64,000 nt of DNA from Mimachlamys varia (Eukaryota; Mollusca; Bivalvia; Pectinida; Pectinidae), in contig OX392528.1 of NCBI GenBank assembly GCA_947623455.1, positions 49,122,322 to 49,186,321 on the forward strand, in the 5' to 3' direction. The translations under genes and the position numbers were made by a program. Positions 21,663 through 35,800 of the stretch are shown here, in pieces; the stretch's first letter is position 1, and the number at the start of each line of letters is the position of its first letter. The notes under the pieces were generated by a model, which ran no database searches, was not told the DNA's origin, and was given only the letters and a program-made list of their open reading frames with translations.

Positions 21663-22590
21663 ACGCAGACATGGACAGTCGATATGGACATAGAGAGTAG
21701 ATATGGATATAGACAGTAAATATGGATATAGACAGTAGATATGGATATAGACAGTAGATATGGATATAGACAGTAGATATGGATATAGACAGTAGATATG
21801 GATATAGACAGTAGATATGGATATAGACAGTAGATATGGATATAGACAGTAGATATGGACATAGACAGTAGATATGGATATATACAGTAGATATGGATAT
21901 AGACAGTAGATATGGATATAGACAGTAGATATGGATATAGACAGTAGATATGGACATAGACAGTAGATATGGATATAGACAGTAGATATGGATATATACA
22001 GTAGATATGGACATGGACAGTAGATATGGATATAGACAGTAGATATGGATATAGACAGTAGATATGGACACAGACAGTAGATATGGACATAGACAGTAGA
22101 TATGGACATAGACAGTAGATATGGACACAGACAGTAGATATGGACATAGACAGTAGATATGGATATAGACAGTAGATATGGACACAGACAGTAGATATGG
22201 ACATAGACAGTAGATATAGACATAGACAGTAGATATGGACATAGACAGTAGATATGGACATAGACAGTAGATACGGACATAGACAGTAGATATGGACATA
22301 GACAGTAGATATAGACATAGACAGTAGATATGGACATAGACAGTAGATATGGACATAGACAGTAGATATGGATATAGACAGTAGATATGGACATAGACAG
22401 TAGATATGGACATAGACAGTAGATATGGATATAGACAGTAGATATGGACATAGACAGTAGATATGGATATAGACAGTAGATATGGATATAGACAGTCGGT
22501 ATGGATATAGACAGTCGGTATGGATATAGACAGTCGATATGGACATAGACAGTCGATATGGATATAGACAGTCGATATGGAGAGTAGATC
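21663..22590. repeat. 19-bp minisatellite, about 48 copies
   Basis: Unit 'tatggatatagacagtaga' (19 bases) repeated about 48 times, with interchangeable variants (gatata/gacata/gacaca; edge units have 'gtcgatatg' or 'gtcggtatg'). Because 19 is not a multiple of 3 and the unit has no stop on the minus strand in any frame, all three minus frames stay open for about 260-340 codons and read as a 19-residue Ile/Ser/Tyr/Cys repeat. I do not call these as genes. Confidence 0.92.
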
Positions 22591-22659
22591 GGGATGTGGA
22601 CATGTACAGATATAGTCTTTGAACGTCAAAAGGTCGAGTTCAAATTTCTTTATAAATAA

Positions 22660-22735
22660 TTTACCCCTAGTTTAATCGATTTTAAGTTCAGATCATGGTT
22701 TTGTGGACGCTTTGCTTTTGTTTTGTTTTTGTTTT
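22660..22735 (+). repeat. Truncated dispersed repeat ('agtttaatcgatttt' family)
   Basis: The stretch 'cccctagtttaatcgatttt' followed by 'catggttttgtggacgctt' also occurs at 26757-26900 and 52396-52590. This copy retains only the 3' part. Confidence 0.6.
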
Positions 22736-22819
22736 AAAAGACATTTTAATTACAACGACAGATGTGTTAATTCATGTGGTAGTATCGTTAACAATTACAA
22801 GGTGACTAGTATCATACAT

Positions 22820-23055
22820 GGGGTGGTCGGGTGGTGCAGTGAATAACGCACTTGCCTTTCACCAAGGCGGCCGGGTTTCGATTCCCCGACCGGACGTTAA
22901 CAGGTATGGGATCACCTGTCCGACCACGTGGGTTTTCTCCGGGTACTCCGGTTTCCTCCCACAGTAAGACCCCTCGCGCGCTGACATCCGGGCCAACAAG
23001 AGTGATTAATATAAGTTGGATAACTCTTTTCATAATTGTTGTAAAATAAATAAAG
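22820..23055 (+). mobile_element. tRNA-derived SINE, probably Meta-domain type
   Basis: A tRNA-like head with an A-box-like 'tggtgcagtgaataacgc' and a B-box-like 'ggtttcgattcc' (normally GGTTCGANTCC) is followed by a central 'gtgggttttctccgggtac' and 'ccggtttcctcccac' core, which I associate with the metazoan Meta-SINE core. It ends in a 3' tail 'gttgtaaaataaataaagt'. This layout (pol III promoter, conserved core, LINE-like tail) defines a SINE. The core assignment is from memory and less sure than the SINE call. Confidence 0.8.
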
Positions 23056-23715
23056 TATATATTTTTAAAACATACATGTACTTGAAAGAAGGGCTGTCAA
23101 GGTTACCAGAAGTATAAAGGTCAAATATGTATTAAACGTTCTTGTAAAGACCTTATCAGATTGAAAGAAAGGTCCATTGTGAAGATAATATTCATAGAGT
23201 AAAATGTTGTTGGCATTATTTCCCCCGCGCACTTGAAACTTATCAAAGTATTACAGTGTACCGCATTGAATATAGATATCTATCTTGGTCATATTTTTTT
23301 CAGTTCAATAACTAACTAATATTTATTTCATTTATCCTGTGTTGTTGTTGATTGACAATGGTACTATTTTTATTTATAATACATAATGAACAACGAGAAA
23401 CACAAATTATAGAAAAAGAAATAAGTTCTTATGTGCGTCCTCAATTAGAGAAGTAAAATCTATTTGGATAGACTTATTTTTCTTTGGTCTTGATGATTTT
23501 GAATTAACATTCAAACAGTACTTTGATGCTAATTGAAGCGTCTCTATGACATGGACTGAGTTATTACAGACTAAAATAAAATAAAAAATTCTATACTTGA
23601 AAAATTACAACAAGAAAAGATGGTGTTCTGGAAGGTTATTGACATTGTTTTAATAATTATTTTAAGCTTGATAAAACCTTTTACATTTATCAGTGCACAT
23701 AGACTGGTGGTAGAC

Positions 23716-23816
23716 ATGGCAAGCAACGTCAGGTATAGCAGCCCGGACGATGACGAGGAACAGCATTACGTCAGTATCAAAAGCGTGATTGATACAGCTA
23801 TATATGATACCCCCGC
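23716..23816 (+). CDS. HSPA12: HSPA12-like coding exon 1
   Basis: From ATG (context agacATGGc, good) to a GTAAGT donor at 23817: 33 codons plus GC, completed as Ala34 by T25617. The peptide opens MASNVRYSSPDDDEEQHY. An acceptor-like 'ttttacatttatcag' ends at about 23692, so a non-coding upstream exon is likely. An in-frame Met at 23620 would add a hydrophobic N-terminus but lies before that acceptor, so I prefer 23716. Confidence 0.8.
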
Positions 23817-26800
23817 GTAAGTATGTAAAAGAAAGTGATGTCATACTGTTTTCAATGCTTGGGCTAGTAGTTGAACTCGGAGTCTCTGGTTTATTGGTGT
23901 TACGCTTGCCGAATAACCCAGTCCGAAGGGTTCTGACTCTCTGACCCGCTAAATATTTTGACGACAGGCGGGTGCGAGAGTCAGAATTCCTCATTAGTTA
24001 GAAAGTGGAAAGTTTACCGACCCGTGCACAGGTCACTGTTTAAGCAGTGTTTTATAATATGAAACATTTTCGATCATATGTAAAATAGGTAGCAATGGAA
24101 AGAACAGATATTTTTTCTACTAACCTACACATTTAATCAAGTCACAGGAGGTCGTAAACTAACTGTTGCCACCCATTTCTAAAAAATAACCAGTTTCCTC
24201 GCTTCTGTTTGAAAATGGCCGCGCGTCGTGAGATCCCGCGACAATTTCTTTCTGACCTACCTTTTCTGATCACGTGACGTTAGGCGGCGGCCATTTTCAA
24301 ACAGATGTCGGGAAACTGGTTATTTTTTAGAAATGGATTGCGACAGTTAGTTTGCAACCTCCTGTGACTTGAGTAAAGGCGTAGATTAGTTGGAAAGTAT
24401 CGGTTCTTTCCATTGATACCTAATTTGCATGTGATCGAAAACGTTGCATATTATAAAACTCAGCTAAAACGGCCACCCGTGGACGGGTCGGTAAAATTTC
24501 TTCTTTTTAACTAATGAGGAATTCTGACTCTCGCACCCGCCTGTTCATTCTCTCCAAATGTCAATAAAGCTTTATGGGTCAATACTTTGAAGATGCACGT
24601 ACAGTTCATTTAATAAATACTGTGAAAGTGCTTAGTTTTAAAGCCATCCCATATGTATGATAAACCACAAGTGGTAAAAGATAGTAAGAGTGATATGTGA
24701 GGGACGAGTTACTGACACGCTTTAATGAATAAAGTATATGAAAGCTTTAAATGGTACTTTTGCTTAGGGATAACAACATCGTTGAGGGAGGTCTAGATGT
24801 ATTTTCTGGTTTCTGTGTCTACTAAGTTTCTTTTGTTGTCTTTTCGAACCGAATTTTTATATAAAAAAGAAAGAAAGAAATAAACGTGCAACTTATATAA
24901 ATCAGACGCTTTTGTCAGGGAAGCGGACATATAGTTATAATGTTAGAAGAAACCAGAAAAACTCGGGTAAAGCACACACGACTAGGCAAGTTACCATGGA
25001 CATAATTAATTGGCCTTGTTGTGTTGACATTATGGTATACTTCATTTTCATGTGTGGAAATAAATGGAGAATACCGAAGCGTCAACAAAACCATAATCCG
25101 ATTTCAAAATCGATTAAACTAGCGTCAATATATGATAAAAGGACAGATTTACAACGACACCCTTGTACATGTACAAGAGAGTAAGACCGGTTGACTGGAC
25201 GAGTAAGCGTCTTCTGGTCACATCATTGGTCTTGGGTCACATCCAAGTAAGCATCAAGTCCTCAAAGTGAGAACTGAGTCATCATTCTCAATTACAACAA
25301 GTAAACACAATAATGCGCATACTCAAAAATGTCATATCACACAAAGAAACAAAATATTTCTAAATGAGATAGCGATCATAAAACTTGCTTATAGTTCTGA
25401 TCAATTTGCATCTCTCGAATCTCGATTTTGTCAGTAGTCGACATCGATCACGAAAATCTCGATATCTAGAGCAAGCCATAGAATGACGAATCAACTGCGA
25501 CTTGAAAACACCACAGGTTGGAGAAGCAAGGGTGTTATTGTCAAGAAATGGAAAGGTAATTTTTGTCTTTTTATGTTAAAACTGCGACTTTACTTTGTTT
25601 TCGTTTGCCTTTTTAGTCCCGTGCGTCCCAAGATGTTGGTTGTGGCTGCTATTGATTTTGGAACGACATTCTCTGGAGTTGCATACTCATTTGTAGGCGA
25701 ATATGAACGCAACCCCCTTCAGATTAAATCAATAGTATGGCAGAGCACCAAAGGAACGGGAGTGATGTCGCACAAGACCCCAACCTGTCTCCTCCTCAAT
25801 TCTAATCAAACGTTTGAGGCTTTCGGCTACGAGGCAGAAGACGAGTACGCAGAACTGGCTGGGGAAAACGCTCATCATGGCTACCGCTACTTCAAGAACT
25901 TCAAGATGATACTTCATTCAGATGAAGTAAGGGTGTGGTTGATGAAGCGGATTGATTATCAGACAACTTTGACAACATTATCAAGAATATATGTGTTTAT
26001 TTATATTTATTTATGTATTTTCTGATAGTTTAGACCGCCTTAATGAAATCTGAACTGTGCAAAACAAGCTAAACATTTATGCCAAGACAATCATACCAAT
26101 AATTCCCAGAGGTCTTTAATTAGGGCCCCGCATCGAGAGATGCGGGTGCCCTATAGTAATCAGGTTGTCCGTCCGTCCGTCCGTCTGTCCGTTTTTTGTC
26201 TTCTGCACAAAAATGTTTGCAGGAGATGAAGGATTTGTATCAAATTGGAACTGATGATTCCTCATGCATCCTAGATCACATGTGTAGTATTTCATGCAAA
26301 TTGGATTCAAAATGGCTGTTAGGCGGCCATATTTGATTTTAACATTAACATGAAAATACTGAATCTTTGCTGTTTTTAACTGTTCACTAATCGATTATGC
26401 AAAGTAGTGAACAAATAAACCAAGAGTTAACTGACAATGATCAAACTCATAGTTCAAGGTCACAAATTCAAAGGTCAACGGTCAAGGTTATCCTGGATAG
26501 GCTACAAAATGCCAGGTAATCGACCCTTTTGGATTTTAGCTGTCAAAACAATTTTGACATTTTCCTATCAATGAATGATCTTGTTTATAATTTTTTTCTA
26601 ACACTTACAAATTTAACATCACTGTACTATAACTCTAAAATACCAATATTCATTGGAGCATCAGACATATTCCGGGGCCCTTTCTGATGTATCAGTGTTC
26701 TAGTTTAATGAGGCTCCAGAATTTGAGGCTTCTTTTCCTTAACTTTATGTCTTAGTTGCACTTACTTGGATGTGACCAAAATTTACATGGCGGGTACGAA

Positions 26801-29800
26801 GGTATCCATGTAAATCTTTCCATTGTTCTTATTTTGTCTCTAGTTTAATCGATTTTGAGTTTGGAATATGGTTTTGTTGATGCTTTTGTTTTTGTTTTTT
26901 TTTGCACAATGAATTAAATTCACTTGAAGTTATGACAATTTCAAAACGTTATGTCCACTTTTATTAATAAATTACGTGACGTTTTCTTTCTTTTCCACAG
27001 TATTGACGTTCTGGTAAATTTTAAATATCTATGGTGCTATAATTGAATAAATGTTACCAAGATTTCGTTTTGTCGATGGTATTTTCCATGGGTGTCGTGA
27101 ATAAAGACTAGCGCGCCTTCGTTTGTGACACCATTCTCCTCTTACACCACAATGGAACCTTCCACTTGTTGGGAGAAACCTAGTTTGGCTTCATATGTGG
27201 AGATTAAAAGTGTTGCAGTTCTTTTACAGTCCTCTTTATTGCGTTAGAACTTCTTCTTCCTTACCAAGTTTGGGTTAGAATATTTACAGTCTACACTGAC
27301 ATTCACTCGATAAACATTGCACTGCAAACTAGAGTTATTTTCCGATAACTATACTTGAGAACGTGCAAAAATTCTATGACGTCGACAACAATACATGTGG
27401 GCCGAGCTATGCATATTATCCCGTTCGAATCACAATTGTATGACGTCATTAACCATTGACATGGGCGGAGCTAGCTACGGCTTGTGCAAACTTCATGCTG
27501 TTACATTTATTGAACCGTTTTCACGTTTGTAAGTTTTGAAATGAAATATATGTCCGCAGATGGGGCTAAATTGAACAGAAAAGTTATGACCCATTTACAG
27601 AAAAATACTGTAAATATAAGGATTAACCTTTGATTTTGTTTAGTTTATGAGATCATAATTCCAATGGAGCAGTCGGTAAATTTAACGTAAACGCTTCGCG
27701 TTTACGCAATTTACCTCGTGCTCCATTGGATTTATGATCTCATAAACTAAACAAAATCAAAGGTTAATCCTTAATTAAATTGCACTTCCCTTTTAAGTAT
27801 TTTTCTTTGTTATTTTTTCCGTATTAACTTTTGTCCTTTGTTCCACCTTTACTAATCAGATTAAATTTCACTTCACCTTAGAGCATTTTCCTTTATCAAC
27901 TTTGCGTTAAAGTTGTTCGTATCAACTTTGCGTTAACGAATTTTTGTCTTTTGTGCTATTTTGCGTGAGGGTAAATTTCATATCGCCTTTGATTATTTTT
28001 TTATTTTCGTATCAAGTGTGTTTAAGAACAAACTTAAGAACTTATTTCTTTTCTTATACACTGTGCATTTACAATGTTTCTGTGTTGACTATTGACATCT
28101 AAATATCATTGCATGTGTTGAAAACATTTTAATACAAATATATAATACATTACTTTTATAAAATACATTCTTATATTGGGATCACGAACCCTGATCATTA
28201 AATACTTACAACATGTTTTCACAATTCTATTTAGGGGTTAAAGAGGGACGCAGAGATCAAAGATGAACAAGGCAATGCTCTCCCTGCAATGCTGGTGTTT
28301 GCGGAATGCATTAGTTTTCTCCGGGACGAAACGATGAAGTCATTAAAAATGAAAGGGGATCTTGTTCGCGTAAACGAGGTCAGATGGGTGATAACTATGC
28401 CTGCTATTTGGGGAGATTCCGCCAAGCAATTCATGAGGGAGGCTGCTGAACAGGTAATTACTGTATAACATTTATCAGTCACCATTTCATACCTGAATAT
28501 CAGCTACTTTAGAGACATATGTTGGTAACCAGAATACTATCTACTGTAGGCTGGTATTGAAAGACAGATGTTGGTAACCAGAATATTATCTACTTTAGGC
28601 TGGTATTGAGAGACAGATGTTGGTAACCAGAATATTATCTACTTTAGAGACAGATGTTGGTAACCAGAATATTATCTACTTTAGAGACAGATGCTGGTAA
28701 CCAGAATATTATCTACTTTAGGCTGGTATTGAGAGACAGATGTTGGTAACCAGAATATTATCTACTTTAGAGACAGATGTTGGTAACCAGAATATTATCT
28801 ACTTTAGAGACAGATGCTGGTAACCAGAATATTATCTACTTTAGGCTGGTATTTAGAGACAGATGTTGGTAACCAGAATATTATCTACTTTAGGCTGGTA
28901 TTGAGAGACAGATGTTGGTAACCAGAATATTATCTACTTTAGGCTGGTATTGAGAGACAGATGTTGGTAACCAGAATATTATCTACTTTAGGCTGGTATT
29001 GAGAGACAGATGTTGGTAACCAGAATATTATCTACTTAAGGCTGGTATTTAGAGACAGATGTTGGTAACCAGAATATTATCTACTTTAGGCTGGTATTGA
29101 CAGACAGATGTTGGTAACCATAATATTATCTACTTTAGGCTGGTATTGAGAGACAGATGTTGGTAACCAGAATATTATCTACTTTAGGCTGGTATTGAGA
29201 GACAGATGTTGGTAACCAGAATATTATCTACTTTAGGCTGGTATTTAGAGACAGATGTTGGTAACCAGAATATTATCTACTTTAGGCTGGTATTGAGAGA
29301 CAGATGTTGGTAACCAGAATATTATCTACTTTAGGCTGGTATTTAGAGACAAATGTTGGTAACCAGAATATTATCTACTTTTGGCTGGTATTTAGAGACA
29401 GATGTTGGTAACCAGAATATTATCTACTTTAGGCTGGTATTGAGAGACAGATGTTGGTAACCAGAATATTATCTACTTTAGGCTGGTATTGAGAGACAGA
29501 TGTTGGTAACCAGAATATTATCTACTTTAGGCTGGTATTGAGAGACAGATGTTGGTAACCAGAATATTATCTACTTTAGGCTGGTATTGAGAGACAGATG
29601 TTGGTAACCAGAATATTATCTACTTTAGGCTGGTATTGACAGACAGATGTTGGTAACCATAATATTATCTACATTAGGCTGGTATCGAGAGACAGATGTT
29701 GGTAACCATAATATTATCTACTTTAGGCTGGTATTTAGAGACAGATGTTGGTAACCAGAATATTATCTACTTTAGGCTGGTATTTAGAGACAGATGTTGG

Positions 29801-32800
29801 TAACCAGAATATTATCTACTTTAGGCTGGTATTGAGAGACAGATGTTGGTAACCAGAATATTAACTACTTTAGGCTGGTATTTAGAGACAAATGTTGGTA
29901 ACCAGAACATTATCTACTTTAGGCTGGTATTTAGAGACAGATGTTGGTAACCAGAATATTATCTACTTTAGGCTGGTATTGAGAGACAGATGTTGGTAAC
30001 CAGAATATTATCTACTTTAGGCTGGTATTTAGAGACAGATGTTGGTAACCAGAATATTATCTACTTTAGGTAGGTATTTAGAGACAGATGTTGGTTACCA
30101 TAATATTATTTACTTTAGGCTGGTATTGAGAGACAGATGTTGGTAACCAGAATAATATCTACTTTAGGCTGGTATTGAGAGACAGATGTTGGTAACCAGA
30201 ATATTATCTACTTTAGGCTGGTATTTAGAGACAGATGTTGGTAACCAGAATATTATCTACTTTAGGCTGGTATTTAGAGACAGATGTTGGTAACCAGAAT
30301 ATTATCTACTTTAGGCTGGTATTTAGAGACAGATGTTGGTAACCAGAATATTATCTACTTTAGGTAGGTATTTAGAGACAGATGTTGGTTACTATAATAT
30401 TATTTACTTTAGGCTGGTATTGAGAGACAGATGTTGGTTACCAGAATATTATCTACTTTAGGCTGGTATTGAGAGACAGATGTTGGTAACCAGAACATTA
30501 TCTACTTTAGGCTGGTATTTAAAGACAGATGTTGGTAACCAGAATAGTATCTACTTTAAGGTGGTATTTAGAGACAGATGTTAGTAACCATAATATTATC
30601 TACTTTAGGCTGGTATTTAGAGACAGATGTTGGTAACCAGAATATTATCTACTTTAGGCTGGTATTTAGAGACAGATGTTGGTAACCAGAATATTATCTA
30701 CATTAGGCTGGTATTTAGAGACAGATGTTGGGAACCAGAATATTATCTACACTAGGCTTGTATTGAGAGACAGATGTTGGGAACCAGAATATTATCTACT
30801 TTAGGCTGGTATTGAGAGACAGATGTTGGGAACCAGAACATTATCTACTTTAGGCTGGTATTGAGAGACAGATGTTGGGAACCAGAACATTATCTACTTT
30901 AGGCTGGTATTGAGAGACAGATGTTGGTAACTAGAATATTATCTACTTTAGGCTGGTATTGAGAGACAGATGTTGGTAACCAGATTATTATCTACTTTAG
31001 GCTGGTATTGAGAGACAGATGTTGGTAACCAGAATATTATCTACTTTAGGCTGGTATTTAGAGACAGATGTTGGTAACCATAATATTATCTACTTTAGGC
31101 TGGTATTGAGAGACAGATGTTGGTAACCAGAATATTTATCTACTTTAGGCTGGTATTGAGAGACAGATGTTGGTAACCAGAATATTATCTACTTTAGGCT
31201 GGTATTTAGAGACAGATGTTGGGAACCAGAATATTATCTACATTAGGCTTGTATTGAGAGACAGATGTTGGGAACCAGAATATTATCAACTTTAGGCTGG
31301 TATTTAGAGACAGATGTTGGGAACCAGAACATTAGAAAATTATCTACTTTAGGCTGGTATTGAGAGACAGATGTTGGTAACCAGAATATTATTTACTTTA
31401 GGCTGGTATTTAGAGACAGATGTTGGTAACCAGAATATTATCTACTTTAGGCTGGTATTGAGAGACAGATGTTGGTAACCAGAATATTATCTACTTTAGG
31501 CTGGTATTTAGAGACAGATGTTGGTAACCAGAACATTATCTACTTTAGGCTGGTATTGAGAGACAGATGTTGGTAACCAGAATATTATCTACTTTAGGCT
31601 GGTATTTAGAGACAGATGTTGGTAACCAGAATATTATCTACTTTAGGCTGGTATTTAGAGACAGATGTTGGTAACCAGAATATTATCTACTTTAGGTAGG
31701 TATTTAGAGACAGATGTTGGTAACCATAATATTATCTACTTTAGGCTGGTATTGAGAGACAGATGTTGGTAACCAGAATATTATCTACTTTAGGCTGGTA
31801 TTGAGAGACAGATGTTGGTAACCAGAACATTATCTACTTTAGGCTGGTATTTAGAGACAAATGTTGGTAACCAGAATAGTATCTACTTTAAGCTGGTATT
31901 TACAGACAGATGTTGGTAACCATAATATTATCTACTTTAGGCTGGTATTTAGACACAGATGTTGGTAACCAGAATATTATCTACTTTAGGCTGGTATTTA
32001 CAGACAAATGTTGGTAACCAGAATATTATCTACTTTATGCTGGTATTTAGAGACAGATGTTGGTAACCAGAATATTATTTACTTAAGGCTGGTATTTAGA
32101 GACATATGTTGGTAACCAGAATATTATCTACTTTAGGCTGGTATTGAGAGACAGATGTTGGTAACCAGAATATTATCTACTTTAGGCTGGTATTTAGAGA
32201 CAGATGTTGGTACCCAGAATATTATCTACTTTAGGCTGGTATTGAGAGACAGATGTAGGTAACCAGAACATTATCTACTTTAGGCTGGTATTGAGAGACA
32301 GATGTTGGTAACCAGAACATTATCTACTTTAGGCTGGTATTGAGAGACAGATGTTGGTAACCAGAATATTATCTACTTTAGGCTGGTATTTAGAGACAGA
32401 TGTTGGTAACCAGAATATTATCTACTTTAGGCTGGTATTGAGAGACAGATGTAGGTAACCAGAACATTATCTACTTTAGGCTGGTTTTTAGAGACAGATG
32501 TTGGTAACCAGAACATTATCTACTTTAGGCTGGTATTGAGAGACAGATGTTGGTAACCAGAATATTATCTACTTTAGGCTGGTATTTAGAGACAGATGTT
32601 GGTAACCAGAATATTATCTACTTTAGGCTGGTATTTAGAGACAGATGTTGGAAACCATAATATTATCTACTTTAGGCTGGTATTGAGAGACAGATGTTGG
32701 TAACCATAATATTATCTACTTTAGGCTGGTATTTAGAGACAGATGTAGGTAACCAGAATATTATCTACTTTAGGTAGGTATTTAGAGACAGATGTTGGTT

Positions 32801-35800
32801 ACCATAATATTATCTACTTTAGGCTGGTATTGAGAGACAGATGTTGGTAACCAGAATATTATCTACTTTAGGCTGGTATTGAGAGACAGATGTTGGTAAC
32901 CAGAACATTATCTACTTTAGGATGGTATTGAGAGACAGATGTTGGTAACCAGAATATTATCTACTTTAGGCTGGTATTGAGAGACAGATGTTGGTAACCA
33001 TAATATTATCTACTTTAGGCTGGTATTTAGAGACAGATGTTGGTAACCAGAATATTATCTACTTTAGGCTGGTATTTAGAGACAGATGTTGGTAACCAGA
33101 ATATTATCTACTTTAGGCTGGTATTGAGAGACAGATGTTGGTAACCAGAATATTATCTACTTTAGGCTGGTATTTAGAGACAGATGTTGGTAACCAGAAT
33201 ATTATCTACTTTAGGCTGGTATTTAGAGACAGATGTTGGTAACCAGAATATTATCTACTTTAGGCTGGTATTGAGAGACAGATGTTGGTAACCAGAATAT
33301 TATCTACTTTAGGCTGGTATTGAGAGACAGATGTTGGTAACCATAATATTATCTACTTTAGGCTGGTATTGAGAGACAGATGTTGGTAACCAGAATATTA
33401 TCTACTTTAGGCTGGTATTTAGAGACAGATGTTGGTAACCAGAATATTATCTACTTTAGGTAGGTATTTAGAGACAGATGTTGGTTACCATAATATTATC
33501 TACTTAGGCTGGTATTGAGAGACAGATGTTGGTAACCAGAATATTATCTACTTTAGGCTGGTATTGAGAGACAGATGTTGGTAACCAGAACATTATCTAC
33601 TTTAGGCTGGTATTTAAAGACAAATGTTGGTAACCAGAATAGTATCTACTTTAAGCTGGTATTTAGAGACAGATGTTGGTAACCATAATATTATCTACTT
33701 TAGGCTGGTATTTAGAGACAGATGTTGGTCACCAGAATATTATCTACTTTAGGCTGGTATTTAGAGACAGATGTTGGTAACCAGAATATTATCTACTTTA
33801 GGCTGGTATCGAAAGACAGATGTTGGTAACCAGAACATTATCTACTTTAGGCTGGTATTTAGAGACAGATGTTGGTAACCAGAATATTATCTACTTTAGG
33901 CTGGTATCGAGAGACAGATGTTGGTAACCAGAATATTATCTACTTTAGGCTGGTATTTAGAGACAGATGTTGGTAACCAGAATATTATCTACTTTAGGCT
34001 GGTATTGAGAGACAGATGTTGGTAACCAGAATATTATCTACTTTAGGCTGGTATTTAGAGACAGATGTTGGTACCCAGAATATTATCTACTTTAGGCTGG
34101 TATTGAGAGACAGATGTAGGTAACCAGAACATTATCTACTTTAGGCTGGTATTGAGAGACAGATGTTGGTAACCAGAACATTATCTACTTTAGGCTGGTA
34201 TTGAGAGACAGATGTTGGTAACCAGAATATTATCTACTTTAGGCTGGTATTTAGAGACAGATGTTGGTAACCAGAATATTATCTACTTTAGGCTGGTATT
34301 GAGAGACAGATGTAGGTAACCAGAACATTATCTACTTTAGGCTGGTTTTTAGAGACAGATGTTGGTAACCAGAACATTATCTACTTTAGGCTGGTATTGA
34401 GAGACAGATGTTGGTAACCAGAATATTATCTACTTTAGACTGGTATTTAGAGACAGATGTTGGTAACCAGAATATTATCTACTTTAGGCTGGTATTTAGA
34501 GACAGATGTTGGAAACCATAATATTATCTACTTTAGGCTGGTATTGAGAGACAGATGTTGGTAACCATAATATTATCTACTTTAGGCTGGTATTTAGAGA
34601 CAGATGTAGGTAACCAGAATATTATCTACTTTAGGTAGGTATTTAGAGACAGATGTTGGTTACCATAATATTATCTACTTTAGGCTGGTATTGAGAGACA
34701 GATGTTGGTAACCAGAATATTATCTACTTTAGGCTGGTATTGAGAGACAGATGTTGGTAACCAGAACATTATCTACTTTAGGCTGGTATTTAAAGACAGA
34801 TGTTGGTAACCAGAATATTATCTACTTTAGGCTGGTATTTAGAGACAGATGTTGGTAACCAGAATATTATCTACTTTAGGCTGGTATTGAGAGACAGATG
34901 TTGGTAACCAGAATATTATCTACTTTAGGCTGGTATTTAGAGACAGATGTTGGTAACCAGAATATTATCTACTTTAGGCTGGTATTTAGAGACAGATGTT
35001 GGTAACCAGAATATTATCTACTTTAGGCTGGTATTGAGAGACAGATGTTGGTAACCAGAATATTATCTACTTTAGGCTGGTATTGAGAGACAGATGTTGG
35101 TAACCATAATATTATCTACTTTAGGCTGGTATTGAGAGACAGATGTTGGTAACCAGAATATTATCTACTTTAGGCTGGTATTTAGAGACAGATGTTGGTA
35201 ACCAGAATATTATCTACTTTAGGTAGGTATTTAGAGACAGATGTTGGTTACCATAATATTATCTACTTAGGCTGGTATTGAGAGACAGATGTTGGTAACC
35301 AGAATATTATCTACTTTAGGCTGGTATTGAGAGACAGATGTTGGTAACCAGAACATTATCTACTTTAGGCTGGTATTTAAAGACAAATGTTGGTAACCAG
35401 AATAGTATCTACTTTAAGCTGGTATTTAGAGACAGATGTTGGTAACCATAATATTATCTACTTTAGGCTGGTATTTAGAGACAGATGTTGGTCACCAGAA
35501 TATTATCTACTTTAGGCTGGTATTTAGAGACAGATGTTGGTAACCAGAATATTATCTACTTTAGGCTGGTATCGAAAGACAGATGTTGGTAACCAGAACA
35601 TTATCTACTTTAGGCTGGTATTTAGAGACAGATGTTGGTAACCAGAATATTATCTACTTTAGGCTGGTATCGAGTGACAGATGTTGGTAACCAGAATATT
35701 ATCTACTTTAGGCTGGTATTTAGAGACAGATGTTGGTAACCAGAATATTATCTACTTTAGGCTGGTATTGAGAGACAGATGTTGGTAACCAGAATATTAT

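Noticed and set aside
21578..22629. Three overlapping minus-strand frames of 266-341 codons
   Set aside because: All three frames read the same 19-base minisatellite; the protein is a pure translation of the repeat, with no flanking domain or splice context.
22825..22895. tRNA gene
   Set aside because: The A- and B-box-like sequence is joined to a SINE core and tail, and no clean cloverleaf with an anticodon arm could be drawn; it is the head of a SINE.
23620..23715. Upstream in-frame Met at 23620 giving a hydrophobic N-terminus
   Set aside because: A good acceptor (ttttacatttatcag, to 23692) lies between it and the better-context ATG at 23716, so it is probably intronic. Not fully excluded.
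23662..23994. 110-codon minus-strand frame
   Set aside because: Antisense of HSPA12-like exon 1 and the edge of the foldback element, with no domain.
25483..26025. 180-codon frame as a single exon with an earlier start
   Set aside because: It reads through an acceptor at 25616 and past the GTAAGG donor at 25927; the splice from exon 1 (23816) to 25617 is in phase and gives a full-length HSPA12-like protein.
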